Below, one piece after another: positions 46,257-55,888 of a stretch of 64,000 nt of DNA. How positions within the stretch are numbered: the first letter of the stretch is position 1; the number at the start of each line of letters is the position of its first letter. Below the pieces are notes generated by a model, which had not been told where the DNA came from, did not search any database, and saw only the letters and a list, made by a program, of their open reading frames with translations. The translations under genes and the position numbers were made by a program. This DNA comes from Lactobacillus kitasatonis DSM 16761 = JCM 1039. Its GTDB lineage: Bacteria > Bacillota > Bacilli > Lactobacillales > Lactobacillaceae. The stretch spans positions 124,001 through 188,000 of the forward strand of contig NZ_BALU01000001.1 of NCBI RefSeq assembly GCF_000615285.1, given 5' to 3'.

Positions 46257-47212
46257 TGAACTTCATCACCATAATGGCCTTAATTGTTTCATCAACACTG
46301 GTTTATTCTGCACCACTAATCCTTACTTCCTTAGGCGGTGTCTATAGTGAAAATTCTGGGATCGTTAATATCGGTCTTGAAGGAATTATGACTATAGGAG
46401 CTTTTGCCGCTATAGTATTTAATCTAACCTTTGCTCCATCAATGGGTAGCTTAACCCCATGGGTTGGTGCTTTAATTGGTGGTATTGCCGGTTTAATCTT
46501 TTCAATTCTTCACGCTGTAGCAACTATTAACTTTCACGCCGACCACATCATTTCAGGAACAGTGCTAAACATCATGGCACCACCTCTTGGAGTATTCTTA
46601 ATCAAAGCGCTTTATGATAAAGGTCAAACCGAAAATATTACTGCTAACTTCGGTTACTTCAGTTTTCCTGGTTTAAGCGGCATTCCTGTAATTGGACCTA
46701 TTTTCTTCAAGAACACTTCAGCTCCTGCCTGGATCGCCATTATTCTTGCAATTTTTATGTGGTGGCTTTTATATAAGACGCGCTTTGGTTTACGCCTTCG
46801 CTCTTGTGGTGAAAATCCTCAAGCAGCCGACACTATGGGGATCAATGTTTACAAGATGCGCTATATCGGCGTTTTAACATCTGGTTTTATGGGTGGACTT
46901 GGTGGTGCCATCTTTGCGGAAGCTATCGCAGGTAACTTCTCAATCTCAACCATTGTTGGTCAAGGGTTCATGGCTTTAGCTGCTGTGATTTTCGGTAAAT
47001 GGAATCCAATTGGCGCAATGCTTTCCTCACTATTCTTTGGTTTTGCTCAAAGTTTAAGTATCATCGGAAATCAATTGCCGGTCATCTCAAACGTGCCTGC
47101 TGTTTACATGCAAATTGCACCTTACGTGCTGACAATCATCGTTTTAGTCCTCTTCTTAGGGAAATCTGTTGCACCTGCAGCTGATGGGGTTAATTACATC
47201 AAATCTAAGTAA
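46256..47212 (+). CDS. nucleoside ABC transporter permease 2 (NupC/YufQ-like)
   Basis: 318-residue BPD_transp_2 permease with about nine helices. Motifs: APLILTSLGGVYSENSGIVNIG and RLRSCGENPQAADTMGI. Its ATG overlaps the stop of permease 1 (TAATGA). Together with the ATPase and BMP lipoprotein it forms a complete nucleoside uptake system. Confidence 0.93.
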   Translation: MNFITIMALIVSSTLVYSAPLILTSLGGVYSENSGIVNIGLEGIMTIGAFAAIVFNLTFAPSMGSLTPWVGALIGGIAGLIFSILHAVATINFHADHIISGTVLNIMAPPLGVFLIKALYDKGQTENITANFGYFSFPGLSGIPVIGPIFFKNTSAPAWIAIILAIFMWWLLYKTRFGLRLRSCGENPQAADTMGINVYKMRYIGVLTSGFMGGLGGAIFAEAIAGNFSISTIVGQGFMALAAVIFGKWNPIGAMLSSLFFGFAQSLSIIGNQLPVISNVPAVYMQIAPYVLTIIVLVLFLGKSVAPAADGVNYIKSK

Positions 47213-47217
47213 AAGAA

Positions 47218-47249
47218 AAGATCTGTTTCACATGAAACAGATCTTTTTT
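47218..47249 (+). terminator. terminator of the nucleoside transporter operon
   Basis: AGATCTGTTTCA/TGAAACAGATCTTTTTT. A lone TTATCCACA DnaA box lies just after it at 47266-47274. Confidence 0.92.
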
Positions 47250-47316
47250 ACACATATGCACAAAGTTATCCACAAGATATGGTGAATAGCATATTTTTAA
47301 ATACTATATCTAGTAA

Positions 47317-48144
47317 TTAGATGACTGCTAGTGGTGTTTTCTCAGTAGGAACTGGAAAATCACTGTTAATTAAACGAAGTTCATCTTCAGTTAATTTGAT
47401 ATCCTGCGCTTCAATGTTTTCCTTCATATGCTTAACTTTCGCAGCTTTAGGAATAGCCAAAACATTGCCATTACGCATTGTCCAAGCCAGCATAATTTGA
47501 TGTGGTGTAACGCCATGATCACGCGCAACAATCTTTAAGTTACGCGTAACACGAATCGTATCACCTTTGCCTGAATTAAATGGTGAGTAACCGATAAAAC
47601 TTACACCATGCTTTTCCTGCCAGTCTTGCAAATCAAACTCGGTTCCGCGCTCATTTAAATTATATAAGTCTTCATTAACAAAGCACTTATCTCCACCAGG
47701 TACTGAGAACAATTCCTCCATATCGCTAGTGTCAAAGTTTGAAACGCCCCAATGATGAATCAAACCTTCTTTTTGCAAAGCTTCAAGACCGCGAATCGTA
47801 TCCGACAAACGATGATTGCCACGCCAGTGAAGTAAGTATAAGTCCAAATAATCTGTACCTAGTCTGTCTAAACTAGCTTCCAAACTTTGGCGCTCTAATT
47901 CTGGCGTTGCATGATAGGGATAGAATTTTGAAATTAAAAATAGTTTGCTTCTATCATAGCCTTTGATGGCTTCACCTACCAACTTTTCACTTTTGCCTTC
48001 ACCATACATTTCAGCAGTATCAATAATATTTACCCCATTATCTAGTCCATAGCGAATTGCGGCTATTTCATCCTTTTTCTTCTTGGGATCTTCACCAATA
48101 TTCCATGTCCCTATACCTAATCCCGTTAACTTTTCAAAATCCAT
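47317..48144 (-). CDS. aldo/keto reductase
   Basis: 275-residue NADPH-dependent TIM-barrel oxidoreductase. The catalytic tetrad is visible: Asp and Tyr in NIIDTAEMYGEG, Lys in LFLISKFYP, His in LYLLHWRGN. NADP-binding IPKAAKVKHMKENIEA is near the C-terminus. Substrate unknown. Monocistronic; divergent from nagB. Confidence 0.92.
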   Translation of the reverse strand: MDFEKLTGLGIGTWNIGEDPKKKKDEIAAIRYGLDNGVNIIDTAEMYGEGKSEKLVGEAIKGYDRSKLFLISKFYPYHATPELERQSLEASLDRLGTDYLDLYLLHWRGNHRLSDTIRGLEALQKEGLIHHWGVSNFDTSDMEELFSVPGGDKCFVNEDLYNLNERGTEFDLQDWQEKHGVSFIGYSPFNSGKGDTIRVTRNLKIVARDHGVTPHQIMLAWTMRNGNVLAIPKAAKVKHMKENIEAQDIKLTEDELRLINSDFPVPTEKTPLAVI

Positions 48145-48203
48145 CCTTATTCACTTCCTTCACCTCAAATTCTACCATAGTTAAGATTATTTCTTTTTAT
48201 TAA

Positions 48204-48244
48204 TTGACAAAATGGTCTATTCCATTTTATAATGGGCTAGACCA
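48204..48244 (+). promoter_or_regulatory. nagB promoter with two GntR/NagR-type (dre) operators
   Basis: TTGACA (48204-48209), 18-bp spacer, TATAAT (48228-48233). Two near-palindromes resemble the dre site TGGTCTAGACCA: TGGTCTATTCCA (48213-48224) between the hexamers and TGGGCTAGACCA (48233-48244) over the start point. This fits repression by a NagR/YvoA-type GntR regulator released by amino-sugar phosphates. Confidence 0.78.
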
Positions 48245-48264
48245 ATAAATGAGGAGGATTTATT

Positions 48265-48984
48265 ATGAAAGTTATCGTTACAGAAAACAAAATTCAAGGC
48301 GGAGCAAAGGCATTCGAAATTTTTGAAAAAGGTATTAAGAACGGTGCTAAGGTATTAGGCTTGGCAACTGGTTCTACCCCTGAAACTCTTTACCAAAACT
48401 GGGTAAAGAGTGACCTTAACTGTGAAAATCTTACTAGTATCAACCTTGATGAATATGTTGGCTTAACACCAGACAATCCTCAAAGTTACCATTATTTCAT
48501 GCAAAAACACTTATTTGATAAGAAGCCATTTAAGAAATCTTACATTCCTAATGGTACGGCAAAAGATATTCCTGCAGTTTGCAAAGAATACGATCAAATC
48601 ATTAAAGAAAATCCTATCGACATTCAATTATTAGGTATCGGCCGTAATGGTCACATTGCCTTCAATGAACCAGGTACTCCATTTGACACCGGTACTCACG
48701 AAGTTAAATTAACTGAAAACACAATTAAGGCCAACTCTCGTTTCTTCGACAATGAAGATGAAGTACCAAAGAGCGCTATCTGCATGGGTACTGCTAACAT
48801 CATGGATGCTAAGAAGGTCGTTTTGATGGCCTTTGGTGAAAAGAAAGCTAAAGCTATCAAAGAAATGATCGAAGGACCTATCACTGAAGAAGTTCCTGCA
48901 TCAATTTTACAAAAGCACCCAGATGTAACTGTTATCGTTGACGAAGCAGCTGCTCAAGAATTGGATGACAAATACAAGAACTAA
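48265..48984 (+). CDS. nagB: glucosamine-6-phosphate deaminase
   Basis: 239-residue cytoplasmic enzyme that converts glucosamine-6-phosphate to fructose-6-phosphate and ammonia. Motifs: [16 protein letters not shown] (phosphate binding), [20 protein letters not shown] (Asp general base), and [13 protein letters not shown] (His). Length is normal for short-form NagB. GAGGAGG precedes the ATG. Monocistronic. Confidence 0.96.
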   Translation: MKVIVTENKIQGGAKAFEIFEKGIKNGAKVLGLATGSTPETLYQNWVKSDLNCENLTSINLDEYVGLTPDNPQSYHYFMQKHLFDKKPFKKSYIPNGTAKDIPAVCKEYDQIIKENPIDIQLLGIGRNGHIAFNEPGTPFDTGTHEVKLTENTIKANSRFFDNEDEVPKSAICMGTANIMDAKKVVLMAFGEKKAKAIKEMIEGPITEEVPASILQKHPDVTVIVDEAAAQELDDKYKN

Positions 48985-49009
48985 GAACTAAAAACAATAC
49001 CAATAGAAA

Positions 49010-49041
49010 AACGGTTAGGCAAATTTGCCTAGCCTTTTTTT
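49010..49041 (+). terminator. terminator after nagB
   Basis: GG-TAGGCAAATTTGCCTA-CC with T7. Confidence 0.9.
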
Positions 49042-49168
49042 CAATCCTATCCGTTTTTTATCCCTAACATATTGACAATTCTGATTTTTACCTAATTAAA
49101 AAAATCCTTGCACCACTACCAGATATTGATTAAACTATTAAAGCAACCCAATATATGGTAGAAAGAAT

Positions 49169-49816
49169 GTGATTCAAGTTATTGTTTTAAGTGGGCCAAT
49201 TGGAGCCGGTAAATCCAGTTTAACCAGTATTTTAGCTGAACATTTAGGTACGCAAGCCTTTTACGAAGGCGTCGACAGCAACCCAGTACTTCCTTTGTAC
49301 TACAAGGACATGAAGCGTTACACCTTTTTGCTCAATACATACTTACTTAACCACCGTTTAGCACAAATTAACCAAGCTATTAAGGAGAAAAACAGTGTTT
49401 CTGACCGTTCTATCTATGAAGATGCATTGTTCTTTAAGATGAACGCTGACAGCAAGGTCGCTGATCCTACAGAATTCAAGATCTATGACGATTTGCTTGA
49501 AAACATGATGGAAGATACCCCCGGCAATCCAAGTAAGAAGCCAGATTTGCTTATCTACATCCATGTTTCCCTTGATACTATGCTTGCTAGAATTAAGAAA
49601 CGCGGCAGATCCTTTGAACAAATCAGCACTGATCCAGGTTTAAAGGATTACTATGCTCGCCTTTTGAAATACTACGAACCATGGTACGAAAACTACAATG
49701 CATCCCCTAAGATGGAAATCGATGGCAATAAGCTTGATTTCGTTACTAACATGGATGCTCAAAGAGAAGTATTGTCTGAAATTGATGATAAGTTGCACCA
49801 AATCGGCAACTTATAG
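49169..49816 (+). CDS. dgk: deoxyguanosine kinase subunit
   Basis: 215-residue deoxynucleoside kinase. P-loop GPIGAGKSS, the [11 protein letters not shown] motif with catalytic Asp-Arg, and the lid KKRGRSFEQ. It closely recalls the dGK subunit of the heterodimeric dGK/dAK from L. acidophilus R-26, which phosphorylates deoxyguanosine. GTG start after GAAAGAAT. It is followed 34 bp later by its partner. Confidence 0.9.
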   Translation: MIQVIVLSGPIGAGKSSLTSILAEHLGTQAFYEGVDSNPVLPLYYKDMKRYTFLLNTYLLNHRLAQINQAIKEKNSVSDRSIYEDALFFKMNADSKVADPTEFKIYDDLLENMMEDTPGNPSKKPDLLIYIHVSLDTMLARIKKRGRSFEQISTDPGLKDYYARLLKYYEPWYENYNASPKMEIDGNKLDFVTNMDAQREVLSEIDDKLHQIGNL

Positions 49817-49850
49817 TCTTAGTGAATGAAATAAAAAAAGAAGGAACGTG

Positions 49851-50537
49851 ATGACAGTTATTGTTTTAAGCGGGCCAATTGGAGCCGGTAAATCCAGTTT
49901 AACAGGTATTTTATCCAACTATTTAGGAACTAAGCCATTCTACGAAAGTGTTGATGACAATCCAGTTTTGCCACTTTTCTATGCTGATCCTAAAAAATAC
50001 GCATTCTTATTGCAAGTATATTTCTTGAATACACGCTTTCACAGTATTAAAGACGCATTGACTGAAGATAATAACGTGTTAGACCGTTCTATCTATGAAG
50101 ATGCGCTCTTCTTCCAAATGAATGCCGACATCGGTCGTGCTACTCCTGAGGAAGTTGATACTTACTATGAACTTTTACACAACATGATGGGCGAATTAGA
50201 CAGAATGCCTAAGAAGAACCCAGACTTGCTTGTTCACATCAACGTTTCTTATGACACGATGATCAAGCGAATTCAAAAACGTGGCCGTCCATATGAACAA
50301 TTAAGTTACGATTCAACTCTTGAAGACTACTACAAGAGATTGCTTCGTTACTACAAGCCATGGTACGAAAAATACGATTACTCACCTAAGATGGAAATTG
50401 ATGGTGACAAATATGACTTCATGTCTTCTGAAGAAGATCGTGAAGTCGTGCTTGATCAGATCGTTGATAAATTGAAAGAAGTTGGCAAATTGCCAATGGA
50501 CTGGAATAAGTCAACTGATATTCAAATTGAAGCTTAA
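49851..50537 (+). CDS. dak: deoxyadenosine kinase subunit
   Basis: 228-residue partner of the preceding kinase: [10 protein letters not shown]-loop, [43 protein letters not shown]. It resembles R-26 dAK, specific for deoxyadenosine (and deoxycytidine). The N-terminal 20 codons are almost identical to those of dgk, which suggests a conserved tandem duplication. The ATG at 49851 fits AAGGAA better than the GTG one codon earlier. Confidence 0.9.
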   Translation: MTVIVLSGPIGAGKSSLTGILSNYLGTKPFYESVDDNPVLPLFYADPKKYAFLLQVYFLNTRFHSIKDALTEDNNVLDRSIYEDALFFQMNADIGRATPEEVDTYYELLHNMMGELDRMPKKNPDLLVHINVSYDTMIKRIQKRGRPYEQLSYDSTLEDYYKRLLRYYKPWYEKYDYSPKMEIDGDKYDFMSSEEDREVVLDQIVDKLKEVGKLPMDWNKSTDIQIEA

Positions 50538-50554
50538 TTTCCCAGGTGATAAAT

Positions 50555-50589
50555 GAAAAGAGCTAGGATTTAACGTCCTAGCTCTTTTC
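50555..50589. terminator. terminator between convergent dak and the HAD gene
   Basis: AAAAGAGCTAGGA/TCCTAGCTCTTTT. Confidence 0.92.
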
Positions 50590-50607
50590 GTATGCATTAT
50601 ATTTTGT

Positions 50608-51408
50608 TTACTTAATATTTTCTAGCGCCTTAGCAATACCATCATGATTATTATCCAAGGTAATATCTTCTGATTTAAATTGCTTCTTCAAATCTTCTGG
50701 TGCATTACCCATCAAGAATGGATGACCTACTGCTTTTAACATTGCCTCATCGTTGTAGTTGTCACCAAAGGCAATACAATCTTTTAAATCTACGCCATAT
50801 TCTTGGGCTACGATCTCAAGTGCACTCTTTTTGCTTACACCCTTTAAGACAATTTCAAGTAATGTAGGCGAAGATTTTACAAAATCAAGGTCAGTGTACT
50901 TCTTTGCCAATTCTTTTTGCATACGGTCAATTTCTTCGGGTTTACCCATGATTAAACCTTTATGTACACCTTGAAGTTTTGCAATTTGATCGATACTTGT
51001 CTTGGTAGATTTCACACCGACGATGCTTTCTTCTTTTTTGACCCAATCGTTCTCTTTTTCTGAGCTATACCACACATAGCCGCTATAAATATTCCAAGCT
51101 GCACCGCTATTTTGCTCTTCAACGTAACGACAGATCTCTGCAGCTTCTTTTGCGTTAAAAAAGCGCGTAATTAGCGCTCTACCGGTCTCATCTAGCGCTA
51201 AGGCACCATTATAGGCAATCATCGGAAGGACCTTAAGAATCTGTCCTACTGCCGTCATAATGCCTTTAGGAAGACGAGCTGAAGCTGGTATAAAAATATT
51301 ACCATTGATAATTTGATGTCTGATTGCGTCACGCGTTTTAGGCGTTACCTTTAATTCATTGTTAATTAGCGTGCCATCGATATCTGAAAAAATAAGTTTT
51401 GCGGACAT
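50608..51408 (-). CDS. HAD-superfamily phosphatase, Cof type
   Basis: 266-residue cytoplasmic phosphatase. The HAD motifs are clear: FSDIDGTLINNEL at the start (nucleophile Asp) and CIAFGDNYNDEAML near residue 210. The Cof group dephosphorylates sugar phosphates or cofactors such as flavin mononucleotide; the specific substrate is not evident. Confidence 0.9.
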   Translation of the reverse strand: MSAKLIFSDIDGTLINNELKVTPKTRDAIRHQIINGNIFIPASARLPKGIMTAVGQILKVLPMIAYNGALALDETGRALITRFFNAKEAAEICRYVEEQNSGAAWNIYSGYVWYSSEKENDWVKKEESIVGVKSTKTSIDQIAKLQGVHKGLIMGKPEEIDRMQKELAKKYTDLDFVKSSPTLLEIVLKGVSKKSALEIVAQEYGVDLKDCIAFGDNYNDEAMLKAVGHPFLMGNAPEDLKKQFKSEDITLDNNHDGIAKALENIK

Positions 51409-51518
51409 TTTTTCACCCTTAATCTGTTTAATCTATGTAACTTAGAATAATGCTAAAAAACTAAGAATGAAAGTAATTTAGCCCTGTAAAACTATTTTTG
51501 TACAGCAATTTATAATAA

Positions 51519-51614
51519 ATTCGTATGATCTTTCAATAATAATTCGTGTTTACAAATTTAATCATGAATGCTAAAGTATAAGAGTTGCTTTAAAAAGCAA
51601 AAACACGAACAATT
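51519..51614 (+). promoter_or_regulatory. ACGAA-type repeats before the first nucleobase permease
   Basis: ATTCGTATGAT (51519-51529) and ATTCGTGTT (51542-51550) face AAACACGAACAATT (51601-51614). The CGAA core in A/T-rich context resembles PurR boxes and also occurs in the nucleoside-transporter promoter. The second and third can pair over nine bases in RNA, next to the ribosome site, so a leader hairpin is an alternative. Confidence 0.4.
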
Positions 51615-51630
51615 CTTTGGAGAGAGTTTT

Positions 51631-52938
51631 ATGGATTTTATTAGGAAATATTTTCAATTAGATAAATACAACACCAGCATTAAAGTCGAATTTATTGCTG
51701 GTTTGACTACTTTCATTAGTATGTCATACATTTTATTTGTTAACCCTAGTGTTTTGGGTGCTAGTGGCATGAATACAGGCGCTGTCTTTACTGCTACCGC
51801 TTTGGCCAGTGCTCTTGGTACTGCCATCATGGGTATTGTTGCTAACTACCCAATTGGTGAAGCTCCAGCCCTTGGTATTAACGCATTTTTTGCTTACACG
51901 GTTTGTGTGGGCATGCACGTTAAATGGCAAACAGCTTTGGCTAGTGTTTTCGTTGCATCAATTATCTTTATTTTAATCACTTTATTTAAGTTACGTGAAA
52001 AGATTATTGATTCAATTCCAGCTGACTTGAAGTTCGCTATTTCATCAGGTATTGGTTTGTTCATTGCTTTCTTAGGCTTACAAAACGGCAAGTTAATCGT
52101 TGCAAATAAATCAACTTTGGTTGGTTTAGGTTCACTTCACGATCCACTTGTTTGGATTACCATTTTTGGTTTGCTTGTAACTGTTATCTTGATGATCTTA
52201 AACGTTCCTGGTGCCATCTTCATCGGTATGGTTTTGGCAGCTATCTTCGGTATTTGTACCGGTCAAATTGCATTGCCACATAAGGTAATCTCAACTGCTC
52301 CAAGTTTGGCTCCAACTTTTGGTCAAGCTATCTTCCACGTTAAAGACATTAACACTGTTCAAATGTGGGTTGTTGTTTTAACCTTCTTGCTTGTTACCTT
52401 CTTCGATACTGCTGGTACTTTGATCGGTTTGGCACAACAAGCTGGCTTCATGGAGAACAACAAGATGCCACGTGTTGGTAAAGCTTTAGCTGCCGACTCA
52501 AGTGCGATGGCTGTTGGTTCAGTTCTTGGTACTTCACCAGTTGGTGCGTTCGTTGAATCAAGTGCCGGTATTGCTGTTGGTGGTAGAACCGGTTTGACTG
52601 CAGTGTTCGTTGCTATCTTCTTCTTGATTTCAATGATCTTCAGTCCACTTTTGGGCGTGTTTACTAGTCAAGTTACTGCACCAGCTTTGATTATCGTTGG
52701 TGTCTTGATGGCACAAAATACTGCTCACATCCACTGGAACAAGTTGGAAATTGCGGTTCCATCATTCTTAATCATTTTGGGTATGCCACTTACTTACTCA
52801 ATTTCTGATGGTTTGTCATGGGGTATGATCACTTACCCCATCTGCATGCTTGCAGCTAAGCGTGGTAAAGAAATCAGCCCGATGATGTGGGTACTGTTCT
52901 TCGTATTCATCATCTTCCTGTGGGTACTGAACTTTTAG
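51631..52938 (+). CDS. guanine/hypoxanthine permease, AzgA-like NCS2 family (copy 1)
   Basis: 435-residue membrane permease with about 12-14 helices. Markers are FIAGLTTFISMSYILFVNPSVLG, GIGLFIAFLGLQNGKLI, FFDTAGTLIGLAQQAGF and SSAGIAVGGRTGLTAV, the AzgA/PbuG purine branch. It imports purine bases with protons. The ATG at 51631 with GGAGAGAG is chosen because both paralogues start there; an open frame extends 21 codons further upstream without a ribosome site. Confidence 0.92.
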   Translation: MDFIRKYFQLDKYNTSIKVEFIAGLTTFISMSYILFVNPSVLGASGMNTGAVFTATALASALGTAIMGIVANYPIGEAPALGINAFFAYTVCVGMHVKWQTALASVFVASIIFILITLFKLREKIIDSIPADLKFAISSGIGLFIAFLGLQNGKLIVANKSTLVGLGSLHDPLVWITIFGLLVTVILMILNVPGAIFIGMVLAAIFGICTGQIALPHKVISTAPSLAPTFGQAIFHVKDINTVQMWVVVLTFLLVTFFDTAGTLIGLAQQAGFMENNKMPRVGKALAADSSAMAVGSVLGTSPVGAFVESSAGIAVGGRTGLTAVFVAIFFLISMIFSPLLGVFTSQVTAPALIIVGVLMAQNTAHIHWNKLEIAVPSFLIILGMPLTYSISDGLSWGMITYPICMLAAKRGKEISPMMWVLFFVFIIFLWVLNF

Positions 52939-52958
52939 CTAAAAAAGAATATATAAAG

Positions 52959-52995
52959 AAAAGGATAAAGTTCGAACTTGAAATTTATCCTTTTT
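52959..52995. terminator. terminator between convergent permease and ATPase
   Basis: AAAAGGATAAA/TTTATCCTTTTT. Confidence 0.85.
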
Positions 52996-53009
52996 GCTTA
53001 CACCTTTTC

Positions 53010-54209
53010 TTACTTTTCTAGCAAAAAATCAATAATATTTTGATGAATAATTCCATTACGACTCATATCAAATTTATCCATTGAAAGCACATATTTAGGA
53101 TAATTATCTACAATATCATCATATGCGCCAAATTCGCGGTCAATTGTTGTCTGACTTCCCAGCATGTAAGTCACTTGATAGTACCGTTTATCATTACCCT
53201 TTTGAGCTACAAAATCAATCTCTTTTTTGTCATTTAGTCCAACCGAAACGTGATATCCACGACGTAACAGTTCAATAAAAACAATATTTTCAAGAATTTG
53301 ATCAATATTTTGCTGATTATTGCCAACAATAGTTTGTCGTAAGCCATGATCGGTAATGTAGTATTTATCGTTAACTCTCAGGTTCTCTTTACCACGTAGA
53401 TCGGTTCTAGGAACACGCGTAAATAAATATGCATCACAAGTGTATGAAATATAGTCAAGAATCGTATCCGCAGAACTACCTCTGTGCTTACTCTTAAGAA
53501 ATTTAGCTATACCTGTAGCTGAAATAGGATGCCCTATTTCACTACTTAGATAGCTGTTTATTCTTCTAAGCAAATCCACGTTTCTAATCGCATGTCGATC
53601 AACAATATCTTTTAAAACCACAGAACTATAAATATCCTGCAAGTAGGTATCACATGCTTGTTGATCAGAATAGATCAGCGACAAGAAAGGCATTCCTCCT
53701 ACTTCCACATAAGTAGTGAAATCTTGATCTATATTTTGTTGATCGGAATTTATTACTTCTAGAAATTCTCTGAAAGAAAAAGGATAAACCTTAATTTCGA
53801 CATATCGACCAGCAATTTCAGTTGCTAACTCACCTGATAGTAATTGAGAATTTGAACCAGTAATGTAGATATCGCAATTATAAGTGGCACGTAAAGAATT
53901 AATCGTTTTTTCCCAGGATTTAACTTTCTGAATTTCATCTAGAAAAAGATAGGCTTTTCCATCAATCTGCTTGATCCGTTTAACTAATTCCCGATTAAGC
54001 TCTCTGTAGTTAAGTAATGATTCATATTGCAAATCTTCAAAATTAATATAAATGAAATTGGCTTTGTTTTTACCACGTTGTACTAATTCATCCTGAATTT
54101 GTTGCAGTAGAACTGATTTCCCACTACGACGAATGCCAGTAATTACCTTAATGATGTCTTTATCAATAAATGGATTAATTCGATTTAAATATATGGTTCG
54201 TTTAATCAT
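53010..54209 (-). CDS. AAA-family ATPase with DUF4143 domain
   Basis: 399 residues: AAA_14 ATPase (Walker A TGIRRSGKSVLLQQI, Walker B AYLFLDEIQKV, sensor ITGSNSQLLSGELAT) at 15-150 and a DUF4143 nuclease-like domain at about 190-360 (NIVFIELLRRGYHVSVG, KEIDFVAQKGN). Members are common accessory genes of unknown function; the ExK-like core suggests a nuclease. AGGTGAG precedes the ATG. Confidence 0.85.
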   Translation of the reverse strand: MIKRTIYLNRINPFIDKDIIKVITGIRRSGKSVLLQQIQDELVQRGKNKANFIYINFEDLQYESLLNYRELNRELVKRIKQIDGKAYLFLDEIQKVKSWEKTINSLRATYNCDIYITGSNSQLLSGELATEIAGRYVEIKVYPFSFREFLEVINSDQQNIDQDFTTYVEVGGMPFLSLIYSDQQACDTYLQDIYSSVVLKDIVDRHAIRNVDLLRRINSYLSSEIGHPISATGIAKFLKSKHRGSSADTILDYISYTCDAYLFTRVPRTDLRGKENLRVNDKYYITDHGLRQTIVGNNQQNIDQILENIVFIELLRRGYHVSVGLNDKKEIDFVAQKGNDKRYYQVTYMLGSQTTIDREFGAYDDIVDNYPKYVLSMDKFDMSRNGIIHQNIIDFLLEK

Positions 54210-54227
54210 GCGCTCACCTCATTTATA

Positions 54228-54243
54228 TCGATTATAATCGATA
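54228..54243 (-). promoter_or_regulatory. palindrome containing the -10 box of the AAA ATPase gene
   Basis: ATCGATTATAATCGAT is a perfect 16-base palindrome that contains TATAAT, about 20 bp upstream of the ATPase start. A second TATCGA...TCGATA inverted pair forms the neighbouring terminator. It looks like an operator for autoregulation. Confidence 0.5.
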
Positions 54244-54251
54244 AGATTGCC

Positions 54252-54296
54252 AAAAAAAGAGCCTTTTATCGAATATACTCGATAAAGGCTTTTTTC
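54252..54296 (-). terminator. terminator of the ABC exporter pair
   Basis: GCCTTTTATCGA/TCGATAAAGGC flanked by A- and T-runs, right after the stop at 54305. Confidence 0.88.
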
Positions 54297-54304
54297 TTAT
54301 AAAA

Positions 54305-55888
54305 CTAATTCTTACTTAAATGAATTTCACGATCAAAGATCTTTTGTAATTCTGAGCTGAAATTATGAGCAATAAAGACAATCGTCGCCTTACTTTTCAG
54401 CAAATTATTCAAAATTTCTTTAGTTTCCTTTGAATCAATTGCACTCGTACCCTCATCAATCAGAATGATATCTGAATCATGAATTTTAGCACGAGCAAGG
54501 ACGATCTTTTGCCGTTGACCACCAGAAATATTCAAATTATCTAGATTAAGTTCTTGCTTAAGCCCATCTTTAAATTTATTAATATCAGCAATAAAGTTAA
54601 CTTCTTGAACAACTTGTTCAACCTGATTATTCAATTGATCATCGAACATTGTAATATTGTCAGCAATTGTAGCTGGAAAGACAACCGGATCTTGCGGAAT
54701 ATAGTCGATTCGGCTCATATCTGGTTTAATTGCTTGTCCATCTTCGTCTTGGAAAATTACTTTACCATTAGTTGGCTTAAGCTCACCAAAAATCAATTTA
54801 AATAAAGTTGATTTACCTGCGCCAGAATCACCTGTTAATAGAATTTTTTCACCGTTTTTAACTTGAATATCTGGATAAGTCAGTTTTTCACCATTGGGAA
54901 ACTGCAGCTCTAGGTCCTGTGTAGCAAATCCCTTAGGTGTAGCTTCATCTTCATTAGATTGAGCAGGTACCGCAGCAGCAGTTTCATTAACTTCCTCAAT
55001 TAACTTCTTGGTTCCCTTCATCTGGCCCCAAGAATTAGAAATATATTCAATAGATGCATTTAGATAGAAGCGAAAGTTACCAACGATCAGCAGTGTACCA
55101 ACCGTAACGGCACCGTTTTTAACCAAATAACCGGTTAATACAAAAAGAATAAAACCAAATAATGCGGAAACAATTCCATTAAAGGCATTAAGCAATTTGA
55201 TGTAATATGTTTGCTTAACAGTAGCATCTTCTAGCTTCTTAGATGCATTTTCCGTAACGGCAAATAATTTAGCTCCTGCCAAGAATTGACGAATCTGTTC
55301 AAGACCGGATAACCAATCATTCAAACTATCGAGGTAAGCCTGATTTCGATCAGAAATTAATTGCGTTGCCTTTTGAAGCGGCTTCTCAGTTATCTTAGGC
55401 AAAACAAGGGAGACAGCAACCATCAGCGCAATCACAATAAGGAGTTGCCAATTGAGCAAAATCAGATAAATTAACACCGCAATCATTGTTACAATCCCAT
55501 AAATCAAATTAAAGATTGGTTCATAGTAGTTGTCATTAATCATTGATAGGTCATTAGTTAGGCGATTTTGCATTGCACCGACTTCATGATTTTTGCCATC
55601 ATGATAATAATGACTAACAATCTTAGTTCTTATTTGATCATTAAGATCTTGTTCTTGCGACTTATTCAAATAGATAATGCCGCTATTTATTAAATATGAA
55701 ACTAGAATAATCACAAATGTAATTACTGTGATCAAGATAAAGTTTCTAAGGTTCCTTGATAAGACAATATCAGCCTCTAATTGCACCAAAAAGGTGTTAA
55801 GAACATTTAATGCAGGAACAAGAATTGCGCCTAAAAGATATAGGTAGAAGCGGAAAGGATTAACTTGAATAAATTTTTTCAGATTCAT
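54305..55888 (-). CDS. ABC exporter subunit B
   Basis: 527 residues, six membrane helices then ATPase: Walker A TGDSGAGKST, signature NISGGQRQKIVLARAKI, Walker B IILIDEGTSAID. Its ATG overlaps the stop of the upstream homologue by four bases; together they likely form a heterodimeric exporter. Substrate unknown. Confidence 0.9.
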   Translation of the reverse strand: MNLKKFIQVNPFRFYLYLLGAILVPALNVLNTFLVQLEADIVLSRNLRNFILITVITFVIILVSYLINSGIIYLNKSQEQDLNDQIRTKIVSHYYHDGKNHEVGAMQNRLTNDLSMINDNYYEPIFNLIYGIVTMIAVLIYLILLNWQLLIVIALMVAVSLVLPKITEKPLQKATQLISDRNQAYLDSLNDWLSGLEQIRQFLAGAKLFAVTENASKKLEDATVKQTYYIKLLNAFNGIVSALFGFILFVLTGYLVKNGAVTVGTLLIVGNFRFYLNASIEYISNSWGQMKGTKKLIEEVNETAAAVPAQSNEDEATPKGFATQDLELQFPNGEKLTYPDIQVKNGEKILLTGDSGAGKSTLFKLIFGELKPTNGKVIFQDEDGQAIKPDMSRIDYIPQDPVVFPATIADNITMFDDQLNNQVEQVVQEVNFIADINKFKDGLKQELNLDNLNISGGQRQKIVLARAKIHDSDIILIDEGTSAIDSKETKEILNNLLKSKATIVFIAHNFSSELQKIFDREIHLSKN

